Assembly: GCA_963585895.1 (NCBI GenBank)
Contig: OY757916.1
Coordinates: 19,629,027-19,693,026, forward strand
Length of the DNA: 64,000 nt
Source: Sepioteuthis lessoniana
Taxonomy: Eukaryota > Mollusca > Cephalopoda > Myopsida > Loliginidae
Direction: 5' to 3'
The notes below the pieces were generated by a model, which saw only the letters and a list, made by a program, of their open reading frames with translations, did no database searches and was not told the origin of the DNA. The number at the start of each line of letters is the position of its first letter. Within the stretch, counting starts at the first letter, position 1. The translations under genes were made by a program, and so were the position numbers. Positions 1 through 20,157 of this stretch are shown piece after piece.

Positions 1-45
1 ACATGCATATACATATATATATATACATATATATATATATGTACA
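1..45. repeat. TA/CATA microsatellite at window edge
   Basis: Nearly pure alternating TA with a few CATA interruptions at the left edge. It is a simple repeat and probably continues outside the window. No gene is seen in 46-300. Confidence 0.9.
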
Positions 46-319
46 GTTTATTTCTCAGTGTATGTGTTACACAATAATAGTATAATTTTTATAGGTTTTC
101 TGAAGCAATAACCCAATGAAATAAAGTCATCGTTTTGGTCGCCTTCAACTAGGATCACCAACTTTACTTACTTACTCTGTATGCAAATTGCATTGTATTG
201 AAAATTATATCATCATCATCAACACATGATGATAGTATGGATTCTCATAGTTCTCTCTCACCATCTGTCCCTATCATCTATTGCTCATAGTAAGGCCTCT
301 AAACAACATTCAGTATTTT

Positions 320-775
320 CACAGACCTGATGACTGTAAGATTTTGATATCAGCCAGCACTTGTAGGAGTCCATTTGATAACATTACTTATGAGTTCATA
401 CTTACTTCTCCAGCAGTGCCCAGCATGTCTTGCATTTTTGGATGGTTTGTGAGATGGGAAGTAAGTGGCCATACAGTTGCTGTTTTGTCGGTTGTTACTT
501 ACTGGACTAGTTGAAAATAGCAAGCAACATCCTTGTGTAGTTCCCATCTAGCTTTTTCTCTAGATGTTTCATTAAAGTCCAAGTGATGCAACCACACAGT
601 AATACTGACATGGCTACAGCTTGGAAGAATTCAGATTCTATTTTTTTCCTGAGAGATCAGGTTTCCATATGGATGTTCACATGTCAATAGCAGTCCATGC
701 TTTACCTATGTGTATGTTGACCTCACTTTCAGTTGATGAGATATTGCTACTAAGGTATATGAACTGGTCCACTTA
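320..775 (-). pseudogene. LINE-RTE reverse transcriptase C-terminal relic (antisense)
   Basis: Read on the minus strand, broken frames give the C-terminal tail of a non-LTR reverse transcriptase seen again on the + strand at 5.6-6.2, 15.2 and 16.4-16.7 kb. Recognisable pieces are an ISSTES block followed by GKAWTAID near 665-760, a stretch ending in YGHL-like residues, and HAGHCWRSK near 430. Frameshifts and stops separate them. The clade is inferred: related copies here end in (GAT)n, as RTE-type LINEs do. The fragment lies in the P450 intron upstream of the first visible exon. Confidence 0.75.
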
Positions 776-1059
776 TTTCAGTGACTAGACATTTAATTAG
801 GTAATGGATAAAAACACATGAACTCTGTTTAATCTAAGTTCATGTAGAATGCCTAATGCTGCCTGCTGTAGACTATGCCGCAATGATTTAGCTATCAAGC
901 TAAAATCAAATTTTAAAAAAAAATGTTGAAAAGAAATTAGACTAAGTAACATTCAAATGCATTTAGACGTTTTTTTGTTTGCTTTTTTGATATAAAAAAA
1001 AATCTAATCACTCAAAAAAATCCTTCAATTGAAATATTTTCCTAACAATTATTTTTCAG

Positions 1060-10228
<9,169 letters not shown>

Positions 10229-10428
10229 TTTTATCAGCAAATTCTTTTAAAAAGATACAAGAAGGTGATTTAAATAATACCAGAACAATTCTGGTTGACT
10301 ATTATTAAGTCTTAGCATATTTATTTAGTTTAATCTCTAAAATCACAACTTCAACTTGCTTTTAAAATCTTATGAATTTTTATGAGATTCATTTTACACT
10401 TACTACTAAAGATACTTTTGTCTTTCAT

Positions 10429-10470
10429 TGTGTGTGTGTGTGTGCGCGCGTGTGTGTATGTATATATATT
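10429..10470. repeat. TG/CG microsatellite
   Basis: (TG)n with a short CGCGCG interruption, downstream of the P450 stop. Confidence 0.85.
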
Positions 10471-10554
10471 TAGCTGCACTCTCACTGATATTGATGTATC
10501 TTGAACAAGTTGGCACCAGCATTTGCCTACTTAACATATATACTCAGTAGACTT

Positions 10555-11040
10555 TGTGTAATGAATAACCCCTAATTTTTAGCCGCAAAAAATGGTTTTA
10601 TTATATCTTGAGTGAAATAAATGACCACTAACTTTTAACTGTGCAAGCCAACAAAAACATTTCTTCAATATCAAATGATATAAAGAAAAACATTCAAACA
10701 CTTATTTATACTTTCAAAACTACTGTAATACAATCAAAATCAATGCAATACCATAAATAAACGCTCTAGTCGAAACCTTTATGTAACTTTGTTTACTATT
10801 TATAATATTTGTACATATTACATACACAGGGGCCATGAACAGTAAACAATTTTAAGTAAAAACTTTATTATATTAATAGCTTTTGTTTATAAGTGATACA
10901 GTATAGGCTATACAGAGAAACTTTAGATTGACGTTACAGCATGGTTAGGCCTACATGTTTTAAAAACATATCTCATGTCATGAATGACCCCTTATTTTCT
11001 AGGAGCAAAATTGGTCTTAAAAAAAGTTATTGATTACATG
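10555..11040. repeat. Long diverged repeat, copy 1 (matches 48.3-49.0 kb)
   Basis: Shares an ordered series of blocks with 48312-49035, same orientation: ATGACC followed by CTAACTT/CAAACTT, ACTTATTTATACTTTCAAAA, AATCAATGCAATACCATAAA, TTATAATATTTGTACATATT and AAAATTGGTCTTAA. The other copy has about 240 extra bp. Not recognised as a known element; no ORF. Confidence 0.7.
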
Positions 11041-11660
11041 AGTATAGAACCCATAAAAAAATATGCAAAAAAACCCAGTGTAGTTATGGCTGTCTTTCAA
11101 GGGTTATATTGCATATATTGATAAGACAAGAGCTGGAATCGTATAATCTTAATGACTTGAACACGGCCAGATTTACCCATAGATAAAGGAGTTCACTGGC
11201 CTTAAGCCCCCAAGTATCTGGGACCCACTGAAACTAATTGTTACTCTGCATGCCAGATTATAATCTTGTTTCAAATGTACACTTGGTATTTCATTATATG
11301 ATATATTCTAAACTCTAAGAAATCCTGTACAATAAGAATAGGGCCCAGGATATGGGACCCCTGTACAATAAGTATAGGCTCACAGTGGTCTTAAACTGGT
11401 GGGCCATGTTTATAGGCCCTATAGTAAAATGAAGGAACCAACTGATAAGTTTAGTCCAGGGCCCACAAGTAGGTAAATCCCACCCTGGACTTTTGTAAAG
11501 TAAAGTTTTTTGCAACTATTTAAAGTCCTCCTCTCATTTTTAGTGCAATAAAAAAATATTTGAAATTCTCTGGACCAGATTTGCTCCTCTAATGATGACC
11601 AAAGTTAAACGTCTTTTTAGTAAAGATATTATCATTTTTTGAGGGTCTACATTTAAGTCC
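11041..11660. other. Intergenic DNA, no recognised gene
   Basis: The part from about 11565 to 11660 (CTAATGATGACCAAAGTTAA...) recurs at 31934-32030 and in both places precedes a SINE-A body. The remainder was not recognised. Confidence 0.5.
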
Positions 11661-11902
11661 AGGCGTTCACCAATGGTCCGGGAGACCGGGGTTCAATCCC
11701 AGGTCGAGTCATACCAAAGACTTAAAAAATGGTACTTGATGCCACTTTGCTTAACTCTCAGCATTATAAGGTAGGGATCAAGGGTAAAGTGGAGCAATCC
11801 AGGGAAAGGAGTAGTACCCTTCCTTACACTTCAGTGTAGTAGCTACTGAAAAGGGAGCCTTTGGGTCACCCTTGACTATGGCCACCAACTTTACTTACTT
11901 AT
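11661..11902 (+). repeat. SINE-A with replaced 5' head
   Basis: Begins at CGTTCACCAATGGTCC and runs to the GCCACCAACTTTACTTAC tail. The usual tRNA A-box region is replaced by the 97-bp segment also found at 31.93 kb. Confidence 0.85.
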
Positions 11903-13086
11903 AAGCCAGAAGCCCAAATGCTGATTTTCAAGACGAGACCAATATAATAAAACTGTTCTTATTTTCTTCTCATTCTTTTTACTTCATGCAAAACCAAGCT
12001 GAGCTTAGTAAATTTTTTTAATTACATAAGAAAACTATATTATTATGACAGTAAGATATTCACGCTTTCACAGGCACATATGATTCTTTTCATCCTTGTA
12101 GACTGTGTGAATTATTTTCTGAAAATTTACAAAATAGAGGATATGTTTTGAGAAGTTAATTAATCATATATAAAAAACAAAAAAAACATGATAATTTGAT
12201 CAACAATTATGTGTCATAGCACGATAGGACAAAGACAATGAAGCACCCACTTTTGATTATGATATTTTACAAAATTAACTTTATACAATCTTACACTACA
12301 GTGAGGCCTCCTAGTGATGTTTCTATACATAAACATTGAACTGGTCAATGAACAGCCAATAGAAAAATGCCTTACATTGAGCTACTGCCAAAAACAAGAA
12401 CATTTTTTAGCTGCCTACAAAAGGATTAAGGGTACAGTTTTTACTTGCTATTTTTAAATAAATTTATTACAAATGTCAGAAAGAGAAATTTTTAAATACT
12501 ATTGACGTTACAACATCCTCCTGCTTGAAACTCTAATTATGAATTACTTTGAAAAGTTTCTGCATAATTATTTAACTTGATTCTGTTGCAGAAAAAAAAA
12601 CAGAAGAAATTGTACACTTTCAAAAACTCAATAAGCAAACATGAATTTATATTTTTGTTACCCAAAAATCATTTTACAGAATTTTTTAAAATTTTATCTC
12701 TTATTATCAGGTAAATAAGAATTATTTTCTATCATTAAAAAGTTGTTTTACCTAGCCCCCACCCCCCAGTCTAAATTATTCATCAACTGGAATCATTACC
12801 TTGATAATATACCCCAGTAATTTTTTTAGTTTAATGTTAAGGCAAATCTCAAGACAAGAGAATAGGTTTAAGGTTTTCCAGTTGCGATTTGACACTGATC
12901 ATATCAAGAATATTAATTGCGTTCTTTAATCTCTGTATATAGAATTAAACCAGTTGAATTTTTTTAACTGAGTGTGTTGGCATCTTTACAGTAAGCATTT
13001 ATTAATGAACATCTCTTTGTGTATAAAATTAAATTAAATAATTTCATTTACAGTTTCATTTGCTTTTAATTAATTTGCAATTGTAT
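11903..13086. other. AT-rich intergenic DNA, nothing recognised
   Basis: No gene, RNA or repeat was recognised in this stretch beyond homopolymer runs. Confidence 0.5.
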
Positions 13087-13584
13087 TTAAATACCAGATA
13101 TATATCCTATATATTGTGTTGGAATACCGCCAATATATATCCTATATATCATGTTTAAATACATACCACTGATATATATCCTATATATCATGTTTAAATA
13201 CCACTGATATATATCCTATATATCGTGTTTGAATACCACTGATATATATCCTATATAGTCGAGGGTGACCCGAAGGCTCGCTTTTCGATAGCCTACTACA
13301 CCAGTGTGTAGGGGAGGGCGCTACTCCTTTCCCTGGATTGTTCCACTTTACCCTTGATCCGTACCTTATAATGCTGAGTGTTAAGCAAGGAGGCATCAAG
13401 TACCATTTTTTGAGTCTTTGGTATGACTCGATCAGGGATCGAACCCAGGTCTCCCGGGCCATTGGCGAACTCTCTAACCGCTAGGCCAATATCCGGTATC
13501 CTATATATCATGTTGGAATACCACTGATATATATCCTATATATTGTATTTAAATACATACTACTGATATATATCCTATATATCC
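13087..13584. repeat. Minisatellite (ACTGATATATATCCTATATA units) split by SINE-A
   Basis: About eight units of 34-40 bp built on ACTGATATATATCCTATATA, some with an extra ACAT. The array continues on both sides of a SINE-A insertion (13258-13498). Confidence 0.9.
13258..13498 (-). repeat. SINE-A inserted in the minisatellite
   Basis: Nearly full length: its head reads as the reverse complement of GGCCTAGCGGTTAGAG. Flanked by TATCCTATATA at 13247-13257 and 13499-13509, which fits a target-site duplication although the target itself is repetitive. Confidence 0.9.
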
Positions 13585-13833
13585 AAAAAGAAAATCAAGA
13601 GAAGAAAATATTGATAATAAAAAGACCATGAAAGAAAGAACAATAACTAGTTAATTAAAGTCACTGAGTTCTTAAAAAAAAAAAAAAAAATGGTAAATGT
13701 TTTCTGAAAATTGTTTATTTTCAGAATTTAGTTCTGATTAATTTTTAAAAAATCATTTTTTTCAACAGTCAATTTTTTGTTATATTTGTCTAAAAAGAAA
13801 ACAAATAAAAATCCTATCAAAAACCAAGGCATA

Positions 13834-14027
13834 CCAGGGACAGCTGAAAAGTCCATAGACTGACCAAGATGGAAAGCGTCCAAATGAGGTTAATTTTTCA
13901 ACGTAGTCACCCTTGTGGTTGATGCGCTTCTTCTATCAGTGTTGCAGTGCTTGGATCCCATTGGTAAAAAAAAAAGTCATCCACAGATGTATCACCATCA
14001 TATGAACTTTTCAACCCCTGACCCTGG
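13834..14027. mobile_element. Short mariner-type MITE with TA target sites
   Basis: Left end TACCAGGGACAGCTGAAAAG matches the reverse complement of the right end (CTTTTCAACCCCTGACCCTGGTA; shared blocks TACCAGGG and TGAAAAGT). TA lies at both boundaries (13832-13833, 14028-14029). Antisense reading of 13860-13960 gives a GDYVEK-like transposase end (INHKG-DYVEK pattern in broken frame), suggesting derivation from a mariner C-terminus. Confidence 0.65.
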
Positions 14028-14584
14028 TAAACCAATAGAAATAAATTCCTCCTGATGAGATTTGTCTTGTTGGGATTTTTACAAAGCATCCTCTTTCAGC
14101 AGGTGTAAAGTCCCATATTTGGAATATATGATTGTTGTATGTATACTGGATGTTCACCAAATTTTGACGGCCTTACATGAATGAAATATATGCTGAGAAT
14201 AAATTTTTATATTTATTGTTCAGGTGCTGTTTTTCTTCTTCTTAGATCAATTCGCCTTCAGCTGAGATCATGAATTAAAAATGATTTTTTTTTTCTTTTC
14301 TTTTCTTTAAATTGTCTTACTAAAAATTTATGCTGAACCCCTTGTTACAAATGCCATTATGAAAAAAAATGTACCCTCATAATGATTGTCAATTCAGATA
14401 GGCATCTTTGAAATGTGAAGTTACTTTTTCAATTCAGAATTTAGCAATGAAAAATACTGACTTCACTGTTTGCTATGAACTAAAACCTTTTTAAAATAAA
14501 AAAAACTTTGTAGATATATCTAAAACCATCAACAGAGAAAAATATTATGAAATGTGTAGCTTTGATGAATATTCAAAAATCAGG

Positions 14585-15020
14585 ATTAAAATTTAATAAA
14601 ATTCTTCATACTCTTTAATAATCTAAATCTAACTTTAAAAAATTCTTAACTTAATATTCTTTAATAATTATAATTTAATAAAATTCCTAATATTCCTTGA
14701 TAATCTAATAAAATTCTTAATTTTATATTTCTTATTAATTTTAATTTAATTTTCTTTTATAATTTAAATTGGTTAAAATTCTCAATATTCTTTGATAATT
14801 TTAATTTGATCGAATTATAAAATTCTTTAATAATTCTAATAAAATTCTTAATTTTATGTTCCTTATTAGTTTTAATTCAATTTAATAAATTTCTTAATTT
14901 AATTTTCTTTAATAATTTAAATTTAATAAATTTTTTAAAATTATTTAATAATTTTAATTTAATTCAATAAAATCTATAAATTAATATTCTTTAATAATCT
15001 AAATTTAATCTAATAAACAT
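14585..15020. repeat. Degenerate AT tandem array
   Basis: Repeated AATAAAATTCTTAAT, ATTCTTTAATAATTTAA and AATTTAAT blocks at roughly 55-65-bp spacing. Almost no G or C for more than 400 bp. Confidence 0.7.
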
Positions 15021-15204
15021 TTTTTTTAATAAAGAGCCTAAATTAACCTTGATGCAATTTACCGACCAAAAGAAGAGACTTGTTTTGTTTGGGCTGCAAA
15101 GGTCATTGTTTCTTTTTGAATATTTCTCAATAAACATTTGATCATCGCTTAACTTTATGAACAAATATCAAAAAAAGGAGTTATCTACACTGACTACACA
15201 CCAA

Positions 15205-15404
15205 TTTATAGCCGAAAGTCCTATGGACCCCCACATATGGCCAAGCTAAAGCAGAAGGACTAGCTTGAACATACATACAGCAGCTATGTGAGGATACGAG
15301 ATGTAGCCCAGAAGACCTACCAGAGGCGATGAACGATAGGGAAAAGTGGCGAGAGAGGGTCAGGGATATCCATGCTAGCAGCACGACATGATGATGATGA
15401 TAGC
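15205..15404 (+). pseudogene. LINE-RTE C-terminal end with (GAT)n tail
   Basis: Encodes YGQAKAEGLA, TYIQQLCEDT, PEDLPEAMNDREKWRERV and ends in ATGATGATGATGAT, the 3' microsatellite end of this LINE. 5'-truncated. Confidence 0.88.
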
Positions 15405-15406
15405 AA

Positions 15407-15900
15407 AGCAGAACTAGAAGGCACTGCTTCAGCAACTGCAACTCAAGGTCTGATTAGGGTTTGATGGCAGACAGTTACATTTCCTCTTCCTTCTCCTACC
15501 GTGCATTTTATCCTTGAAGGTAGCTCTGCAGGTATTTGCCAAAGAGAAGACAAAAAGCATCACGGTTTTTAACTCGGGTGGACCATCAGTGATGGTCAAT
15601 ATGACAAGCACCAAGGGATTTTTTTTTCAAGAAGTCTTTGTATCACTTCTTTAGTGCTCCTCTGTCATGATGGTCAGTGAAGAGTTTGCTACACAGTGTG
15701 ATCTTGAGCAGGCGATGCTTTCTTATACTGGATACATGTCCTGCCCAATGTAGCAGGGTCTTCACCTGTTCAAGGACTTCAATATTGATGACAAAGTCAC
15801 TCCAGTTGAGGATCGTTGCAAATATGCATACTATTTTATGTAATTGTTTCAACTGAATCCATCTGGAATTGGTAGAAGTCTGAGTTTTAAAAATGCTCAA
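15407..15900 (-). pseudogene. Second LINE reverse transcriptase C-terminal relic
   Basis: Minus-strand frames give LLHWAGHVSSIRKHRLLKI, then DRGALKK-YKDFLKK and a CHIDHH-WST block. This is the distal part of a different non-LTR reverse transcriptase (LRWAGHV...HRLPK pattern). Stops occur within it. It abuts the 3' tail of the LINE-RTE fragment in opposite orientation. The clade was not assigned. Confidence 0.75.
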
Positions 15901-15917
15901 TCAAAGGTTAGGCAAGT

Positions 15918-16822
15918 GTATTGGAAAATAGAGGATTAATTATCTGTCCTTAGCGATAAATGAGCCAATCAGCACACTGTCACAGATTGACACCTATTTT
16001 TTGATTCCTTTCAATTTATCTTACTTGTATGCTGGAAGTGAGACTATGTGGACATCAATTCAACTACTCCAGTTCCACGATGTACGTCAGCAGATAAGTC
16101 TGGTCACTAAGTTTGCAATCTATCTTTTGTATTTTTTAAATATATGTTTGTACAATTATAGTGTTTTGTGGTCTTCTTCATCCGAATTGAAAGCCGATCC
16201 ATTAATATTGAAAAAATATATGTAGCCCAGAAAAAAAAAAACATATTTTGGAAACTTAATAGCTTTCAGCCCAACTTATCTGCAGAGGTCCATCTTGAAA
16301 CTGGAGTAGTTGAACTGACGTCTGCATGGTTTCGCTTCCAACATACAACTATTGTAAATTGAAAGGAGTCAAAAAATGGGCACCTACAGCAATTACACAA
16401 GAATGCTGTGAGCAATCTTGAACAAGTCCCGGCGGCAACACCCCACAAGACACCAACTGTACGGCCACCTGCCTCCTATCACGAAAACTATTCAAGTTAG
16501 ACGAACCAGACATGCAGGACACTGCTGGAGAAGCAGGGACAAACTCATAAGTGATGTACTGTTATGGACCCCCACACATGGCCTTGCAAAAGCAGGACAA
16601 CCAGCACGAACATACATTCAGCAACTATGTGAGGATACGGGATGTTGTCCAGAAGACCTGACTGAAGCGATGAACGATAGGGAAAAGTGGCGAGAACGGG
16701 TCAGGGATATCCGTGCTACCAGCATGACATGATGATGATGATGATGATGATCTGCAATAGTGTGCTGATTGACCCCTTGACTGCCAAAGGCAGATAATTA
16801 ATCCTATATTTTCCAATACGAG
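15918..16822. mobile_element. Foldback element with ~180-bp arms, right arm split by LINE-RTE
   Basis: The left arm at 15918-16096 is matched in inverted order by 16265-16371 and 16749-16822. Shared blocks are GTATTGGAAAATA, GGATTAATTATCTG, CAATCAGCACACT, CCTTTCAATTTA, TTCAACTACTCCAGTT and GCAGATAAGT. A 377-bp LINE-RTE end (16372-16748) interrupts the right arm. The spacer at 16097-16264 is AT-rich. No obvious target-site duplication, and no coding region of its own. Confidence 0.8.
16372..16748 (+). pseudogene. LINE-RTE 3' end nested in foldback arm
   Basis: 5'-truncated copy: from near an EKKLDGN-like block through RRQHPTRHQLYGHLPPI, RRTRHAGHCWRSRD, WTPTHGLAKAGQPARTYI, TGCCPEDLTEAMNDREKW, to the stop and (ATG)n at 16727-16748. 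The longest open stretch is 104 codons. It is the best preserved LINE-RTE end in the window. Confidence 0.92.
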
Positions 16823-17030
16823 TTCATCAACCAACATTATAAGATTAAGAATTTTATAATCTCATCATAAGTCTATTTCTTTTGGACAGTATTTCTCTTA
16901 GTAAACTTTCAAAGTTGTAAACTGAATACTAATTGTTCTTGATTCAACAAATTAATAAGTACCCTTCATTTATTGGTTATTATCAAGATTCCACCTTATA
17001 GAACTGAAAGACATTAATGATTAGACAAAC

Positions 17031-17728
17031 TGTTGTATTTTGACCTTCGACCCGGCCAAACTTGCCATTCCAAGGTGATGCACCGGAAGGAAGTTACACA
17101 TTCCAATGGCAGTTACGAAAGAAATTACATAGGCAGAAATTGGCTGACGAAATGGGACAAGGTAAAAAATCCCATGATACACTCATAGACTGATGCACCG
17201 GAAGAGAGTGACCTCTGAACTGCATGACACTTATTTCCGCTTGATGACGATCAAACATGCCATTCCAAAGATTGAGAGGGCGATTGAACTATTATATAAC
17301 TCAGTCAAGACAAGAAGTCAGAGAGTTGGAGTTAGAGACGAGATGTGGTAGGGAAAGCCACACCAGGCCGAAGGGGCCCTCGGGACCCCCGATTGAGTTG
17401 GGGTCCAGAGAAGTTGCTGATAAGATGCAGTAGAGAAAGCCAGCACTCAGCAGAAAGCTGAGCCCCTAGGCCTCTGGTTGAGCATCAGGAGAAAGAGAAA
17501 GACACAACGTTGACGGCCATAAGAGTGGGGGTCAATATATTGCAGTTCTATTCGGTCTCCAACTCCCTCTCACAGTAAAACCTTGAATAACCTTTTCGAA
17601 ACCTTGCAAATAAATTGAAAGGTACATATTTTTCTAAAGAAGACTTCGCTTGTCGTTATTCATTGCGTCAGTATGTATCCTGCATGTATATATATATATG
17701 TATGGTTGTAGCATATGGCCATACAACA
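17031..17728. mobile_element. Solo LTR, 698 bp, with empty site in copy B
   Basis: Ends TGTTGTAT and ATACAACA are perfect inverted repeats. AAAC lies on both sides (17027-17030, 17729-17732) as a 4-bp target-site duplication. A TATATAA box near 17292 and AATAAA near 17610 give + transcription sense. GC is higher than in the surrounding DNA. The paralogous copy near 29905 reads straight through (AGACACATTGTTTGATATTG), so this is an insertion. No gag/pol sequence; an LTR-LTR recombination product. Confidence 0.85.
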
Positions 17729-17812
17729 AAACATGGTTTCTGATATTGAAGAACTGAGATTCAGAGAGACGGAAAAGTTTAACCAAAACTTGAAACCCTT
17801 AACTAGAATAAA

Positions 17813-18072
17813 AGTAAAGTTGGTGACTGTAGTCAAGAGCGACCCGAAGGCTCCCTTTTCAGTAGCTACGACACTGAGGTGTAGGAGGGGGCGCTACTCC
17901 TTTCCCTTGATTGCTCTACTTTACCCTTGACCCCTACTTTATATTGCTGAGTGTTAAGCAAGGAGGCATCAAGTACCATTTTTTAGTCTTTGGTATGACT
18001 CAACCTGGGATTGAACCCCAGTGTCCCAGGCCATTGGCGAACACTCTAACCATCATGCCAATGTCCGGTGTT
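17813..18072 (-). repeat. SINE-A with 10-bp target-site duplication
   Basis: Flanked by CTAGAATAAA at 17803-17812 and 18073-18082. Copy B has a single CCAGAATAAACAC at about 30211, the empty site. Confidence 0.93.
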
Positions 18073-18861
18073 CTAGAATAAACACTTTTATAACTTAGCA
18101 TTATATCTGGATTTTTATGACCAGTTATCTTCAATGTGATATGTAGTTGCAGCCAACTCCATGAAGGACATTTTTTTCAGCTCAAGATATGAATGGACAT
18201 TGCTAGAGAGATAATCAACAGATAATGACCAATCAAAGGCTGACCAGGCAATATCATATTTGTCACCAGGGACCAGGGTAGTGACCATATGACAAGGATA
18301 GTCAGGTCAGCTTTATGTAACTGATATAGATATTTTTGCTCAATTTTAACAATAGGTTCTACTTCATTTTTTTTAAATGCAAATTTACACCAGCAACTCG
18401 GCAGCATAAATTTATTTGTTTTGGATAAGGAAATTTACACAGCAACAAAAAGTGATGAAATCTTGGATATGTTTTAAAGCAAAAATATCTAAACGTTTCA
18501 GGATAAACAATCTACTTTTCAATCAACAAAAGTAATTCATCTTGTTTTGCCTTATTTACAATAACTATTTTAAAGACAAACATAAAAAAAAAATTAAAAG
18601 TAGCAATGTCAATTAAATTTAAGGTCTTTCTATAAACTTAGTCCTTTGCTTTATTTAGATAAGATGGCAATAGTTAAAATAAATCAAAATTATTATTTCA
18701 AAAAGTAAGTCTCAACAGGCCAGTTTTAGAAGTTTTAAAAATATACGTGCAGATTTAAGCTTTTCATCTTCTCTGCCTTTTAGTGACACGTATAAGAGAC
18801 AACAATGTTACATTTTCAATAAAAGTAGAATTTAATGTTTTGCCATTAAAAATACCCATAA

Positions 18862-19089
18862 AAGTAAGTAAAGTTGGTGACCTTAGTCAAGGGAGACCAG
18901 AAAGGCTCCCTTTTCAATAGCTAGGTGTAGGAGAGGGCACAACTCCATTCTCTGGATTGCACCACTTAACCCTTGATATGCACCTTATATTGCTGAGTGT
19001 TGAGCAAGGAAGTATCAAGTACCATTTTTAAAGTCTTTGGTATGACGCAACCTGGGATTGAACCCCGGTCTCCCGGACCATTCGGAAAC
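18862..19089 (-). repeat. SINE-A, first of two in tandem
   Basis: Minus-strand SINE-A lacking part of its tRNA head. CCCATAA-like sequence precedes it and separates it from the next copy. Confidence 0.88.
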
Positions 19090-19101
19090 GCCCATAATAT
19101 A

Positions 19102-19345
19102 GTTGGTGACCATAGTCGAGGGCTACCCGAAAGCTCCCTTTTCAATAGCTATGACACCAAGATGTAGGGGAGGGCGCTACTCCTTTCCCTGGATTGCTTC
19201 ACTTTACCCTTGAAACGTACCTTATAATGCTGAGTGTTAAGTAAGGAGGTATCAAGTACCACTTTGGTCTTACTTGACCTGAGATTGAACCCAGTTCTCC
19301 CAGGCCATTAGCAAACACTCTACCACTAAGCCAATGGGCTGGTTA
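19102..19345 (-). repeat. SINE-A, second of two in tandem
   Basis: Nearly complete, ending at the head CACTAAGCCAATGGGC. The flank after it again begins with a CCATAA-like motif. Confidence 0.88.
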
Positions 19346-19486
19346 TCCATAATGTTCCCTTAATAAAGAGTATTTTCTTTATGATGCATTTCAGGATAAA
19401 TTTCTTTTAGAAAATAGATTTACAATTTAAATGATTCTGTTTCTATAATGTTTTAATCTATAAAACAAAAGACTAGCAAACCCTGA

Positions 19487-20157
19487 TGTGATAACACCCC
19501 TGCTGGCTGACCCCCCACTATATCAGCTTCCTTAAACCAAACTACTCATGGCCAGTGATTCATCTAGTCGTTTTTTCTCATTTCCGACCAGGGGTATTAC
19601 ATATTTCATTATGGCCAGACAAAACACAACCAAAAGGGTGGAAGAAAAGAACAAACGCGGATATGGGTCAGTTCCAAGTGCAAGAAAAGGGGAGTCTGTG
19701 ACACTGTGCATTCTATGAGCTAAGCTTAGCGAGTACTCAAATGAAATTCTCACAAGCCACTAGCAATGCTGACATCTTCTCGCGTTGGTTAACCCAGCTT
19801 CTGTAGGTCAACAGGTCTTAGCAGTTGCCTTTCTGACTTCTGTTGACTCTCTTCTCTGCCCTATCTTCATCTTCTCACTGCTTCCTTCTGCTGTCTCATT
19901 CTCTGGACAGCTATCTCAAGTAGATTTGGTCTCCTCGGCCCGCCGTTGTCAACTAGCTCTCCCTATCTTCTCTCCTCCACTCCGGGTCTCACGGGAGTTC
20001 TCGCCCTGAAGCCCATTGTGCGGGTTTCGTGTCAAAACAGACAAAGAGATCGTCTGAGTGGCGCCAACACAAACGGAAATGAATCGCTATGCATCGTGTC
20101 AATTACTAGTGAATTTAAGTTTCATTGGATGTCCCATACACCTAGCCTTGTGCCACA
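19487..20157. mobile_element. Candidate solo LTR or other GC-rich insertion
   Basis: A 671-bp block clearly richer in G+C than its surroundings, starting TGTGATAACACC and ending CTTGTGCCACA (TG...CA, imperfect inverted ends). Flanks CCTGA (19482-19486) and CCTAA (20158-20162) could be a 5-bp target-site duplication with one difference. No AATAAA or coding match was found, so the LTR call is tentative. Confidence 0.45.

Larger units (their letters stand above)
16890..18660. repeat. Segmental duplication, copy A (matches 29760-31740)
   Basis: Collinear with copy B: GAATACTAATTGTTC, AAGAACTGAAAGACATTA-like, GATATTGAAGAACTGAGA, AGAGAGATAATCAACAGAT, CAGCAAAAAGTGAT-like and GCCTTATTTAC...AACTATTTTAAAGA blocks appear in the same order. 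Copy A contains a solo LTR and a SINE-A absent from B; B contains three SINEs absent from A. Confidence 0.85.

Noticed and set aside
1-1059. Search for the preceding P450 exon (A-G-x-x-T-T motif)
   Set aside because: No frame with the motif and a phase-0 donor was found; only a LINE relic and AT-rich intron. The exon must be upstream of the window.
13087-13584. Repeat-spacer array resembling CRISPR
   Set aside because: Units are contiguous without unique spacers, in eukaryotic DNA; the break is a SINE.
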